64,000 nucleotides of DNA from Rhodospirillales bacterium (GTDB lineage: Bacteria; Pseudomonadota; Alphaproteobacteria; Reyranellales; Reyranellaceae), in contig JACPOB010000141.1 of NCBI GenBank assembly GCA_016185145.1, forward strand, positions 57,650 through 121,649. Direction: 5' to 3'. Both the position numbers and the translations under genes were made by a program. The notes beneath the pieces are model-generated. The model was not told the origin of the DNA. It made no database searches and worked only from the letters and a program-made list of their open reading frames with translations. Position 1 is the first letter of the stretch, and each line of letters starts with the position of its first letter. This document shows positions 48,723-56,712 of this stretch, piece by piece.

Positions 48723-49133
48723 TCAAGGCACCTGGCTGATGTCGAGGCCGTCCTTCTCGCAGGCGAACCATTCCTGCAGGGCGAGGAGCTGCTCGATCTG
48801 CAGTCGTCGCGGCACGTCGACCTCGAGACGGTCGGGTCCGAAGCGCACCACCGCGCCCTCGAACCCGTAGCGGGCGGCAAGGGCGTCCAGTCTTGCCTGC
48901 ACGGAACGGCGATCCTCGTCGGACCATAGATGGCCCGCCGGGATGAACGCCCACTTGAAGGTGCGCGCCACAAGGATGCCGGCGGAGGTCTCGGTGACCT
49001 CGAGCTCCGGACGGATGAAGTTGTCCGGGCTGACGGACCGCAACAGCAGCAGGGCCTCCTTCAGCGCCTGCACCAGTTCGGCTCGGCTCATCTCGTCAAT
49101 GGGCCTGCCCTTCCAGGAGACGTCACTGCTCAT
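48723..49133 (-). CDS. Uncharacterised protein
   Basis: A 136-residue soluble protein: MSSDVSWKGRPIDEMSRAEL, a helical stretch VQALKEALLLLRSVSPDNF, then a beta-rich middle (LEVTETSAGILVARTFKWAFIPAGHLW) and a C-terminal helix-strand part (ARLDALAARYGFEGAVVRFGPDRLEVDVPRR). No cysteine cluster or membrane helix is present except a lone Cys near the end. I do not recognise the family. Its codon use fits the surrounding GC-rich genes rather than the AT-richer stretch upstream. It lies 59 bases downstream of, and on the other side from, the glycosyltransferase gene end on the same strand. Confidence 0.65.
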   Translation of the reverse strand: MSSDVSWKGRPIDEMSRAELVQALKEALLLLRSVSPDNFIRPELEVTETSAGILVARTFKWAFIPAGHLWSDEDRRSVQARLDALAARYGFEGAVVRFGPDRLEVDVPRRLQIEQLLALQEWFACEKDGLDISQVP

Positions 49134-49192
49134 CGGACCATTCAGCCTCCGCGATGCAGCGCATTTTTACCGACGCCGGCAGCGTCCGGCCG

Positions 49193-50287
49193 TCACGCCA
49201 CGACCTGCAGCTGTCGACCGTCGCCTCCGGCGCGTCGCAGGCGCGCGGCGTCGCGGCGCACGCCGGCGAGCCTGCGGTAGACCGACACATAGTCTGCCGC
49301 CATGCGCTCGACGCTGAAGCGCTGCTCGAAGATTGCTCGCACGCGCGAACGATCGATCATCGCAAGCCGCCGGACCGCGTTCACTGCCTCCGCCTCGTCC
49401 TCGACGATGAAGCCCGTGACGCCGTCGTCGATGACCTCGGGCACCGAGCCGCAGTTCCAGGCGATGACCGGCGTGCCGCAGGCCATGGCTTCGATCATCA
49501 CCAGGCCGAACGGTTCGGGCCAGTCGATCGGGAAGAGCAGCGCCCGGGCATTGCCGAGGAAGGATGTCTTTTCGGCATCGCCGATCTCGCCGATGAACTC
49601 GACGTTGTCGTGCCGGGCGATCAGCGGCGCGATGACCATGTCCCAATAGGCGCGATCGGCCTTGTCCACCTTGGCGGCGATCTTGAGCGGCACGCCGGCG
49701 CGGGCCGCGATGTCGATGGCGCGGTCGGGCCGCTTCTCCGGCGAGATGCGGCCGAGAAAGGCGAGATAATCCCCCCTGGGTCGTGGCGAGAACGGCAGCA
49801 GGCCGCGCGGCAGGCCGTGCGGGACCGTCGCCGCCCAGTTCACCGCCGGCATCGGACGGCGCTGGCTGTCGGAGATCGAGACCAGCGGAATGTCCGGGAA
49901 CGCCGCGTAGAAGGGCTTGAGGTCGGGCAGGTCGAGCCGGCCGTGCAGCGTCGTCAACGTGCGGTCGGCAAAGGCTCGGATCAGCGGACAATGCAACAAG
50001 TCGACATGGAAATGGATGACGTCGAAATCGTCGGCGCGGCGGCACACCTCGTCCACCAGCACGATATGGTAGGGCATGTGGTCCTTGACGGCGGGGTTCA
50101 GGCGCAGCGCCATGTCGGAGCAGCGCACGAGCTTCGCGGCGGTCCGCGAATCGCCGCTGGCGAACAGCGTCACGTCGTGCCCCTGGCGGACCAGCTCCTC
50201 GGTCAAATACGAAACGATCCGCTCGGTGCCGCCGTAAAGCCGCGGCGGGCAGCGTTCGGCGAGCGGGGCGACCTGGGCAATCTTCAT
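49193..50287 (-). CDS. Glycosyltransferase family 4 protein
   Basis: A 364-residue GT-B enzyme. The N-terminal half starts KIAQVAPLAERCPPRLYGGTERIVSYLTEEL, with the nucleotide-side loop and donor-binding turn of GT4 enzymes. The C-terminal half contains LGRISPEKRPDRAIDIA, the conserved GRISPEK motif, and PEPFGLVMIEAMACGTPVIAWNCGSVPEVI, the E-x7-E donor-binding signature. It transfers a sugar from an activated donor to an unknown acceptor; stand-alone copies of this type are often found beside stress genes. A much longer open frame exists to 50896, but aggaggttttgtcg before the ATG at 50287 fixes the start. Confidence 0.9.
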   Translation of the reverse strand: MKIAQVAPLAERCPPRLYGGTERIVSYLTEELVRQGHDVTLFASGDSRTAAKLVRCSDMALRLNPAVKDHMPYHIVLVDEVCRRADDFDVIHFHVDLLHCPLIRAFADRTLTTLHGRLDLPDLKPFYAAFPDIPLVSISDSQRRPMPAVNWAATVPHGLPRGLLPFSPRPRGDYLAFLGRISPEKRPDRAIDIAARAGVPLKIAAKVDKADRAYWDMVIAPLIARHDNVEFIGEIGDAEKTSFLGNARALLFPIDWPEPFGLVMIEAMACGTPVIAWNCGSVPEVIDDGVTGFIVEDEAEAVNAVRRLAMIDRSRVRAIFEQRFSVERMAADYVSVYRRLAGVRRDAARLRRAGGDGRQLQVVA

Positions 50288-50367
50288 CGACAAAACCTCC
50301 TTTGACCAAGCGAAGTATCGGCAATGAGTGAGGGCGGCCGTTCCGGACCCGGCCGCCCGGCAAGGCT

Positions 50368-50934
50368 CTAGATCGGTGGATAGACCCTCTCCCACGGGAC
50401 GACCGATCCGGTGGTCGGCCAGCGGTTGTCGTCGACGACCTTGCGTACCCTCGCCATCGCCTTCTCGACTGCCGCGAGCAGGGCGTCTCGCGCGAAGGGT
50501 TTCTCGACGACCGGTCGGTGCCGGTGCCGCGACGGCACCGGACCGAGCACGCCGGTGGTGAGATAGACGAAAGGCACATCGGCAAAGGCCAGCAGATCGG
50601 CGATCGGCAGCGGCGCGCGCCGGTCGATGTCGAGATCGAGGACGGCGCAATCGATGTCGCCGCGCCGGATCATGCGCTGGATCTCGGTCACGGTTGTTGC
50701 CGGACCGACGACGTGCCAGCCCGCGTCGTGCAGCGTGCGCTGCAGGTCGAGCGCCACGATCGCATCCTCGACCACAACCAGCACCTTGCCCTGCGGCAGG
50801 TCGAGTGGCGCGAGCGACGGTGGCGCGAACCGCATGCCCTGATGCACGGGCTGCGGGGCGAAGCGTTCGGTGTTGTCTGAAAGCTGCCGGTTCCACGAAT
50901 CGCCAAGCGTGGAAGCAGCTGACGTTGCCGTCAT
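50368..50934 (-). CDS. Stand-alone response-regulator receiver domain protein
   Basis: A 188-residue protein whose residues 50-155 form a receiver domain: acidic pair Glu56-Asp57 in VLVVVEDAIV, the phosphorylated Asp100 in DCAVLDLDID, Thr126/127 in FVYLTTG, and Lys145 in VVEKPFARD. A 45-residue N-terminal arm and a short C-terminal tail flank it. No output domain is present, so it should act through a partner, for example by binding another protein when phosphorylated. No histidine kinase gene is nearby. It lies between hsp20 and the glycosyltransferase on the same strand. Confidence 0.85.
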   Translation of the reverse strand: MTATSAASTLGDSWNRQLSDNTERFAPQPVHQGMRFAPPSLAPLDLPQGKVLVVVEDAIVALDLQRTLHDAGWHVVGPATTVTEIQRMIRRGDIDCAVLDLDIDRRAPLPIADLLAFADVPFVYLTTGVLGPVPSRHRHRPVVEKPFARDALLAAVEKAMARVRKVVDDNRWPTTGSVVPWERVYPPI

Positions 50935-51001
50935 ACCGTACCTCCTGTTGGAAATGCGCGAGGACCGGGCGCCGGATGACGCCCAGTCCCCTGCCGGACA
51001 G

Positions 51002-51457
51002 TTATTGCTGGGTGATCGTGCGCGTCGCCGCCTGAGCCACGATGGGGATCGGTCGCGGCTTCTTCTCCTCCGGCAGCTCGCGCTGCAGGTCGATGGAGAG
51101 CAGGCCGTTCTGCAGCTTGGCCGCCGTCACGCGGACATGGTCTGCCAGCTGGAAGCGGCGCTCGAAGTCACGCGCCCCGATGCCGCGATAGAGGTACTCG
51201 GTGCCCTCGTGGCGGTCGGGATGGCCCTTCCCGGTGACCAGGAGCTCGTCCTCCTTCTGGGTGACGTTGAGCTCGGCATCGGTGAAGCCCGCCACCGCCA
51301 TGACGATGCGCCAGGCATCGTCGGCCGTCTTCTCGATATTGTAGGGCGGATAGCCGCCGGCAGTGGGTTGGCCGGCCATCGAATCGAGCATGTCGAAGAC
51401 ACGGTCGAAGCCGACAGTGGCCCGATACAAGGGAGCAAAATCGAAGTCGGAACGCAT
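51002..51457 (-). CDS. Small heat shock protein, Hsp20 family (IbpA-like)
   Basis: A 151-residue alpha-crystallin-type chaperone that holds unfolding proteins under stress. The N-terminus MRSDFDFAPLYRATVGFDRVFDML is typical of the IbpA class. The alpha-crystallin core runs from YPPYNIEKTADDAWRIVMAVAGF through VTQKEDELLVTGKG, YLYRGIGARDFERRFQLADHV and AKLQNGLLSIDLQRELPEEKKPR, and the tail has the IPI motif (RPIPIVA). The ATG at 51457 is six bases after gaggagg. Upstream lies a 293-base gap shared with the divergent DUF3987 gene, in which a structured leader could act as a thermosensor. Confidence 0.92.
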   Translation of the reverse strand: MRSDFDFAPLYRATVGFDRVFDMLDSMAGQPTAGGYPPYNIEKTADDAWRIVMAVAGFTDAELNVTQKEDELLVTGKGHPDRHEGTEYLYRGIGARDFERRFQLADHVRVTAAKLQNGLLSIDLQRELPEEKKPRPIPIVAQAATRTITQQ

Positions 51458-51750
51458 TGTCATCCTCCTCATGAGCGATGGGTTTGCGACCGGCCCCCCG
51501 CAGGGCGACCGGCCTTGCGAAGCAGACCCTTCCGGGCCCGCCGGATGTCGATCTAGGAAAAGTCCGCGGGACGTCAAGACCCCGCCATGTGCAAACCCGG
51601 CCTGGCGAGCGGAAGGCCGGCAATCCTCGACGACAGCGTCCGTCGACGCGGCCGGTCGTTTCGGCACTAGTCTTGGCAGGCGTGCGTTCTTGTTATGTTT
51701 TCTGTACTATGATTATGGTTTGATTGACCCTGGTTCTGAAAGGAATCGCC
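51458..51750. promoter_or_regulatory. Divergent control region between hsp20 and the DUF3987 gene
   Basis: This gap holds both upstream regions. The half near the DUF3987 start is strikingly AT-rich for this genome (ttcttgttatgttttctgta, then tatgattatggtttgattg), a likely promoter. The half before hsp20 can form GC-rich stems in the RNA (ggtctgcttcgcaaggcc region) followed by a small stem around the ribosome binding site. No start or operator was proven. Confidence 0.45.
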
Positions 51751-53253
51751 ATGCGACGCCGCCCCACCCCCGAAGACGAAGACGAATCCGACGAAATCGT
51801 CGATCCGCTCGTTGCCATGGTGCGGTCCGATGCCCGCTCGGCCTACTACGACCCACGTTATGCCCGGCCCACGAGCGCGTCGCCGCCGGGCGGCTGGGGC
51901 GAGATCGACCCGGCCTTCCTCGACGAGGCGCGGCCGCCGGTCCCGGCCTTTCCCCTCGATGTCCTGCCGCCGTTCTGGCGCGACTGGGTCGGCGATACCG
52001 CGGGTGCGCTGGGCGCGCCCGTCGACTACGTGGCGCAGTCGGTGCTGGCGGCGGTGAGCGGCCTCTGCGGCGCCGGGGCGAGCGTGCGCATCGGGCCGCG
52101 TTGGGCCGAGCCGCTGGTGCTGTGGCAGGCGCTGGTCGGCGCGCCGTCCAGCGGCAAGTCGCCGGCGATGGCCTCGGTTCGCGCGCTCTTGGCGACGCTC
52201 GACGCCGAGCAGGCGGCGAGGGCAGGCGACAGGGGCAAGGCGGATGACGAAAGCCCGCCCGGCACGCTGATCGAGGAGACCGCGCTCGCCGCCGTCGCCG
52301 ACGCCGTCGCGGCCAACCGGTGCGGCGTCGTGCTGTGGCGCGACGACGGTGCGGAGTGGCTGCTGGGCGCGCCCGAGACCGCGCGCCGGCAATGGCTGAA
52401 GGCCTGGTCGGCGCATCCGCTGTCGCTCAGCAGCCGACGCAGCGTCGAGCGCTTCGCGGCGAGCCTGCTGCTCGCCCTGCCGACCGAGCGCCTTGCCACC
52501 CTGCTGACGACGGGCAACGAGCTTGCCGCCCGCTTCCTGTTCGCCTGGCCCGCGCCGGCCGCGCATTGTCCGCTCGGCGCCGCCAAGCCGGCGCGCGACG
52601 ACGAGGCGCTCGCCGCGCTGCGCCGCATCGCGCAGAAGGCGCGCACGGCGGATGATCCCCTGGAGATCGCCGTCGACCAGCGCGGCCTGAAAGCCTTCGA
52701 CGGATTCTTGGCCGACCTGGCCAACGAGCTGCGCGAATCCGCTCTGCACGAGACCGAGGGGCTGGAGACGGCCTGGCTCGGCAAGGGACGCGGCACCGTG
52801 GCCCGGTTGGCCGGCCTGCTGGAACTCCTGGCCTGGTCGGAGCTGGGCTCCGCCGGTCCGCGCGGCCAGCTTGGAACCGAGCAGATCGAGCGTGGCGTGC
52901 GTCTGTGGTCCGACTATTTCAGGCCGCACGCCTTCGCCCTGTTCCACCGCGCGGCGCCGACTGAAAGAGAGCGCCAGGCCCGCCGCGTCGTGCGCTGGCT
53001 GCGCCAGTGCGGCCTCGGCGAAGTGTCACGCGAGCAGGTGCGCGTCGAGGCCCTGCACCGCAGCGTCAATGCCTCCGACGCCGAGCAGGTGCTCTATCGC
53101 CTGCGCGACGCCGGCATCGTGAGCCGGATCGACTACGAGCTCCCGTCACGTGGCGGTCGACCACCCAACAGGTGGTGCGTCAGTCCACGACTCGCTACTA
53201 CGGTCGCTGCCGGAAACGCCGGAAACGCCGGAAACCTCTCAGGCCAGAGATGA
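51751..53253 (+). CDS. DUF3987 family protein (primase/helicase-like, orphan)
   Basis: A 500-residue protein. After an acidic N-terminus (RRRPTPEDEDESDEI) come PAFPLDVLPPFWRDWV and a P-loop, GAPSSGKS at 130-137, followed by a DEAD-less ATPase region and a C-terminal winged-helix-like part (RRVVRWLRQCGLGEVSREQVR, LRDAGIVSRIDYE). This arrangement is typical of DUF3987 proteins, often found in phage or plasmid replication modules. Here no such neighbours exist. The C-terminus ends in AGNAGNAGN, from a 9-bp tandem repeat at 53211-53237. Its last 15 bases overlap the convergent lysR gene. The start at 51751 follows aaaggaatcgcc. Confidence 0.8.
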   Translation: MRRRPTPEDEDESDEIVDPLVAMVRSDARSAYYDPRYARPTSASPPGGWGEIDPAFLDEARPPVPAFPLDVLPPFWRDWVGDTAGALGAPVDYVAQSVLAAVSGLCGAGASVRIGPRWAEPLVLWQALVGAPSSGKSPAMASVRALLATLDAEQAARAGDRGKADDESPPGTLIEETALAAVADAVAANRCGVVLWRDDGAEWLLGAPETARRQWLKAWSAHPLSLSSRRSVERFAASLLLALPTERLATLLTTGNELAARFLFAWPAPAAHCPLGAAKPARDDEALAALRRIAQKARTADDPLEIAVDQRGLKAFDGFLADLANELRESALHETEGLETAWLGKGRGTVARLAGLLELLAWSELGSAGPRGQLGTEQIERGVRLWSDYFRPHAFALFHRAAPTERERQARRVVRWLRQCGLGEVSREQVRVEALHRSVNASDAEQVLYRLRDAGIVSRIDYELPSRGGRPPNRWCVSPRLATTVAAGNAGNAGNLSGQR

Positions 53254-54141
53254 GGCCGACCGTCCCTCGAAGACGCTGCGCTCGCCCGCCATCCCGCCGC
53301 CAACGACATCGAAGAACGCCCGCACCCGCGCGGTATTCCTGAGGTCGCGATGAGTCACCATCCAGAGCTCGGTCGCCAGCTCCGCCACGGGCTCGGCGAG
53401 CGCCCGCTCCAAGCCATGCTCGCCGTCGCCGAGATAGCAGGGCAGCAGCGCCACGCCGATGCCCGCGCGCGCGGCGAGGCATTGATTGACCAGGCTGCTG
53501 GTGCGGTAGACGACGGACGCGGCCGGCGTCGCGCGCTTCAGCCAGTCGGCGGCCTTGATGCCGCTCGTCTCCTCGCCCCAGCCGATCAGGGGCAGGCGCG
53601 CGATTTCGTCGAGGCTCTTCGCCGTCGGCGCTCGCGCGCCGTAGAACGTCCAGGCCACGTTGGCGAGCTTGCGGCCCCAGAGACTGCCTTCGGTCGGCCG
53701 CGTCGGGCGAAGGGCGATGTCGGCCTCGCGGCGGGAGAGGTCGAGCACGCGGTTGTCGATCACGAGCTCGACGACGATGTTGGGATGGGCCTGGCGGAAG
53801 GCGGCAAGGTGCGGGGGCAGCCGGCTCTGCGCCAGGGTCTCGGACGAGGTGACCCTGAGCTTGCCCGCGGGCCTCCTGTCGCGGCCGGCGATGTCGCGGT
53901 CGAGCGACAGCGTCTCCTGCTCGATGCGCTGGGCTGTGGCCGCCATGCGCTCGCCCGCCGCGGTCGCGTGGTAGGCGCCGCCGGGCAGGCGCTCGAACAG
54001 GCGCGCGCCCAGCTTCTTCTCCAGCGCCTTCAGGTGCCGAAAGATCGTCGAATGGTCCATGCCGAGCTCGGCCGCCGCCTTCCGCAGGCTGCCGTCGCGG
54101 TGCACCGCCAGCACCAGGCGCAGGTCGTTCCAGTCATCCAT
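53239..54141 (-). CDS. LysR-type transcriptional regulator
   Basis: A 300-residue regulator. The helix-turn-helix lies in DDWNDLRLVLAVHRDGSLRK through DHSTIFRHLKALEKKLGARLFER (residues 2-55). The effector-binding domain starts around 90 with LRVTSSETLAQSRLPPHLAAF and contains DIALRPTRPTEGS. The divergent NTF2-like gene starts 103 bases away, so it is a plausible target, as LysR proteins often control the adjacent divergent gene. A fragment of a related LysR gene is at 36541-36636. The 3' end overlaps the DUF3987 gene by 15 bases. Confidence 0.9.
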   Translation of the reverse strand: MDDWNDLRLVLAVHRDGSLRKAAAELGMDHSTIFRHLKALEKKLGARLFERLPGGAYHATAAGERMAATAQRIEQETLSLDRDIAGRDRRPAGKLRVTSSETLAQSRLPPHLAAFRQAHPNIVVELVIDNRVLDLSRREADIALRPTRPTEGSLWGRKLANVAWTFYGARAPTAKSLDEIARLPLIGWGEETSGIKAADWLKRATPAASVVYRTSSLVNQCLAARAGIGVALLPCYLGDGEHGLERALAEPVAELATELWMVTHRDLRNTARVRAFFDVVGGGMAGERSVFEGRSASSLA

Positions 54142-54244
54142 GGTCGCTTGCCGTCACGCAAAGGCCGTTGGCGAAAATCCAATGAGCGTCGCCGTCGTCG
54201 TCAACCCATGTCCTGCTCCGCATGACCAACAACGGAGACTTGTC

Positions 54245-54670
54245 ATGGGCGCTCCCTCTCCCGAGCTGTGCAATCTCTGGCTCGCGCGCGCCTTCAACGC
54301 GCAGGATGTCGAAGCAGCGGCGGCAATGTACCACCCCGAGGCCTCGATCGTGCAGGTCGATGAGGTCCATGGCGGCGTCACGGTCGCACGCGGCGCCGAG
54401 GGCATAGCCAAGACCATGGCGGCCTATATCGGCCTCGAGCCGCACATGGACGTGGTCACCCATCACACCACGGTCGCGGGCGACTTCGCCATGACGCGCT
54501 CGCAGTGGCTGATCCGCGGCGTCGATGGCGAGGGCCGGCCGGTCGAGGTCCATCACCACGGCATGGAGGTCCATCGCCGCCTGCCCGACGGCACCTGGGT
54601 GTTCTTCATCGACCACCCCTTCGGCGCCGACGCGAGCTGGACCGTCGACGCACCGCCACCCACCGACTAG
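54245..54670 (+). CDS. NTF2-like / SnoaL-type small protein
   Basis: A 141-residue protein with the cone-shaped NTF2 fold signatures: LCNLWLARAFNAQDVEAAAAMYHPEASIVQ, then a strand-rich part HMDVVTHHTTVAGDFAMTRSQWLIRG and VEVHHHGMEVHRRLPDGTWVFFIDHP. Members are isomerases, hydratases or detoxifying enzymes, and activity cannot be predicted. The ATG at 54245 follows caacggagacttgtc. It faces the divergent LysR gene, which may regulate it, and converges on the lytic transglycosylase gene with only six bases between stops. Confidence 0.8.
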   Translation: MGAPSPELCNLWLARAFNAQDVEAAAAMYHPEASIVQVDEVHGGVTVARGAEGIAKTMAAYIGLEPHMDVVTHHTTVAGDFAMTRSQWLIRGVDGEGRPVEVHHHGMEVHRRLPDGTWVFFIDHPFGADASWTVDAPPPTD

Positions 54671-54676
54671 AGGCCG

Positions 54677-55597
54677 TCAATCGCGCGGATTGCGCAGCAC
54701 GACGCAAGCGCCGCCCGCGGCGCGCAGCTTGGTGCAGAGCGCGTCCGCGGAGGCCCGGCTGCTTTCCGAGACGCGCAGCAGGAAGTTCGCTGGCGCCCGT
54801 CGGCGCGCCGGCATCACCAGCGGCAGCCGGTCGCCGAGAACGGCCTCGTACTTGCGCCGCAACCGCTCGTAGCTCGCGAGCACGCGTCCTTCCGACCAGT
54901 TGCCGGCCAGCTGGACGCCCCACGGCCCCCACGCCGGGTCGGACGAGAGCGGCGGACGGCGGCGCGGGCGCTCGATCATCAGCTTGGCGAGCTCGACGCA
55001 GCGCTCGCCGATGGCCGCGCTCGATGTTTCCGCCTTCGTGGACGACACCTGTGGCGGCGTCTTCGACGCCCAGGCCTGCGCGGCGTAGCCCGTGACGATG
55101 AGCACATAAGCCTGCGTTTCGCCCGGCAGGGTTCGGCGGCCGGCAAGCCAGGCTTCGACCTGGCCGGGGCCGGCATTGTAGGCCGCCGCGGCCAGGCCCA
55201 GGTTGCCGCGGAAGGTCGTTCGCAGCTCGCCGAGGTAGCTCGCCGATTCGCGCAGCGCCTCCAGCGGCTCGAACGCGTTTATGAGCCCGCGCATCGCCGC
55301 GGTCTGCGGCATGAACTGCGCGATGCCCTGCGCGCCCGCCGGGCTGACCGCCATCGGGTCGAAGCGGCTCTCCTGCCAGATCAGGCGCGTGAAGAATTCC
55401 TCGGGCAGGTCGTTGTCGGCCGCCGCCTGCGCCAAGGTGCGGCAGATCTCGTCGACGGAGGGGCGCAGGTTGCTGGCGGCAACGGCAGGCTCGCTCTTCG
55501 GCCCGGCCTGCGCCGGCGCGAGGTGCGGCAAGCCGACAGCGAGCGCCACAGCGCCTGCCGCGAGCCGCAACGTCAACCGGCGCACCGCGTGCTTCAT
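54677..55597 (-). CDS. Lytic transglycosylase (SLT domain) with C-terminal SPOR-like region
   Basis: A 306-residue exported enzyme. A signal peptide spans residues 1-31 (RRLTLRLAAGAVALAVGLPHLAPAQA). The SLT domain covers about 50-190, with the catalytic Glu76 in RLIWQESRFDPMAVSPAGAQG, followed by IAQFMPQTA and AAAAYNAGPGQVEAWL. The last 90 residues (WGVQLAGNWSEGRVLASYERL through FLLRVSESSRASADALCTKLR) have the alternation of a SPOR peptidoglycan-binding domain. It cleaves glycan strands to anhydromuramyl products during wall turnover. Near the C-terminus two cysteines may form a disulfide. It is divergent from the next LysR gene across a small hairpin. Confidence 0.9.
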   Translation of the reverse strand: MKHAVRRLTLRLAAGAVALAVGLPHLAPAQAGPKSEPAVAASNLRPSVDEICRTLAQAAADNDLPEEFFTRLIWQESRFDPMAVSPAGAQGIAQFMPQTAAMRGLINAFEPLEALRESASYLGELRTTFRGNLGLAAAAYNAGPGQVEAWLAGRRTLPGETQAYVLIVTGYAAQAWASKTPPQVSSTKAETSSAAIGERCVELAKLMIERPRRRPPLSSDPAWGPWGVQLAGNWSEGRVLASYERLRRKYEAVLGDRLPLVMPARRRAPANFLLRVSESSRASADALCTKLRAAGGACVVLRNPRD

Positions 55598-55621
55598 CGG
55601 ACGACGACAGTACCACAGACC

Positions 55622-55658
55622 TCATGCTCCTCGCCCCTTGCGGGGGAGAGGAGCATGA
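55622..55658. repeat. Hairpin between divergent genes
   Basis: tcatgctcct (55622-55631) pairs with aggagcatga (55649-55658), with ccccttgcgggg as an inner stem. Resembles the double palindrome at 13256-13304 in having a gcccc-ttgc-gggg core. It lies upstream of the LysR start and overlaps an unlikely earlier start at 55655. Confidence 0.65.
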
Positions 55659-55702
55659 AGGTCCTGGACCGGCTACTTTCCCGGCCGGAGGAACCTTCCA
55701 TC

Positions 55703-56593
55703 ATGGATCTCGCATTGCTGAAGCTTTTCGCCGAGGTGGCGGAGGCGGGAACGCTGTCGCGGCCGGCGCAGGCGGCGGGTATCGCGCAGTCGGTCGTCAG
55801 CCGCCGCATCGCCGCCCTGGAGCAGGAGCTGGGCGGCAAGCTGTTCCATCGCACCGGCCGCGGCGTGGCGCTGACGGAAGTGGGGCAGCGCACGCTGCCG
55901 CGTGTGCGCAGCATCCTGCTCGAGGCCGAGCGTCTCACGGAGGATGTCCATGGCTCATCGGCCGTCGTCCGCGGCGACGTGCGGATCGGCATGCTGACCT
56001 CGATGGTCCATCCCCTCCTGGGCGAGCTCTATCGCATCGTGCGCACGCAGCTGCAGGGCGTGCGCCTGCACGTGCTCGAAGGCACCGGCGGTCAGCTCGA
56101 GCAATGGCTGGCGAGCGACGAGATCGACATCGGCATCCTGCCGCGCCGCCAGCGCGCCGGCGCCGCGGCCGCCCATCTGCTGCGCATGGCGCTGCACCTC
56201 GTCGGGCCGCCCGGCGACGTGCTGACCCAGCGGGCGACGGTGCGCTTCTCGCGCCTCGACAGGCTGCCGCTGGTCGTGCCCGCGCCGCCCAGCGCCCTGC
56301 AGAGGATTCTGAAGCGCGAGGCGCGACGGCAGGGGATCAGCCTGTCGGTCGCGATGGAGGCGGATTCGCTCACCATACAGAAGGAGATGGTCGCGACCGC
56401 CGGCGTCTACACCATCCTCGGCATCCAGGCGATGCAGCGCGAGCTCAGCGAGGGCACGCTGCAGGCGGCGAAGATCGTCGATCCGGTGATCGAGCGCGAC
56501 GTCGTGCTGACGACGGGCCGGAAGAAGGCGTCGCTCAGTCCGGCGGTGCTGGCCGTGGCGAAGATCGCCACGCGCATCGCCGGTGGACGTTAG
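55703..56593 (+). CDS. LysR-type transcriptional regulator
   Basis: A 296-residue regulator. The helix-turn-helix is at residues 2-60 (LALLKLFAEVAEAGTLSRPA, IAQSVVSRRIAALEQELGGKLFHR). The effector domain begins about residue 90 (GDVRIGMLTSMVHPLLGELYR), with PLVVPAPPSALQRIL near 190. The ATG at 55703 is preferred because ggaggaa is nine bases upstream and the family usually starts right before the first helix. It converges on the sulfatase gene; the Bug-type binding protein gene beyond it is a plausible target, as LysR/TctC pairs are common, but this is inference. Confidence 0.9.
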   Translation: MDLALLKLFAEVAEAGTLSRPAQAAGIAQSVVSRRIAALEQELGGKLFHRTGRGVALTEVGQRTLPRVRSILLEAERLTEDVHGSSAVVRGDVRIGMLTSMVHPLLGELYRIVRTQLQGVRLHVLEGTGGQLEQWLASDEIDIGILPRRQRAGAAAAHLLRMALHLVGPPGDVLTQRATVRFSRLDRLPLVVPAPPSALQRILKREARRQGISLSVAMEADSLTIQKEMVATAGVYTILGIQAMQRELSEGTLQAAKIVDPVIERDVVLTTGRKKASLSPAVLAVAKIATRIAGGR

Positions 56594-56607
56594 ACGATCG
56601 TCATCGT

Positions 56608-56674
56608 CTTCCGGACCGCGAGCTTCCAGCTCGCTCATGAATCATGAGCGAGCTGGAAGCGCGCGGTCCGGAAG
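56608..56674. repeat. Palindromic repeat, family C, between convergent genes
   Basis: The arms cttccggaccgcgagcttcc and the inverted form ending ggaagcgcgcggtccggaag pair over about 32 bases with a short loop at tcatgaatcatga. It starts 15 bases after the lysR stop and could act as a bidirectional terminator. The second copy is at 1951-2041. Confidence 0.9.
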
Positions 56675-56712
56675 AACAAGAGCGCCACGGAGTGGCGCGC
56701 TGCCGGCAATGA

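Noticed and set aside
49193..50896. 567-codon version of the glycosyltransferase
   Set aside because: The first 200 codons are antisense-like and overlap the receiver gene in another frame; a strong ribosome binding site marks the ATG at 50287.
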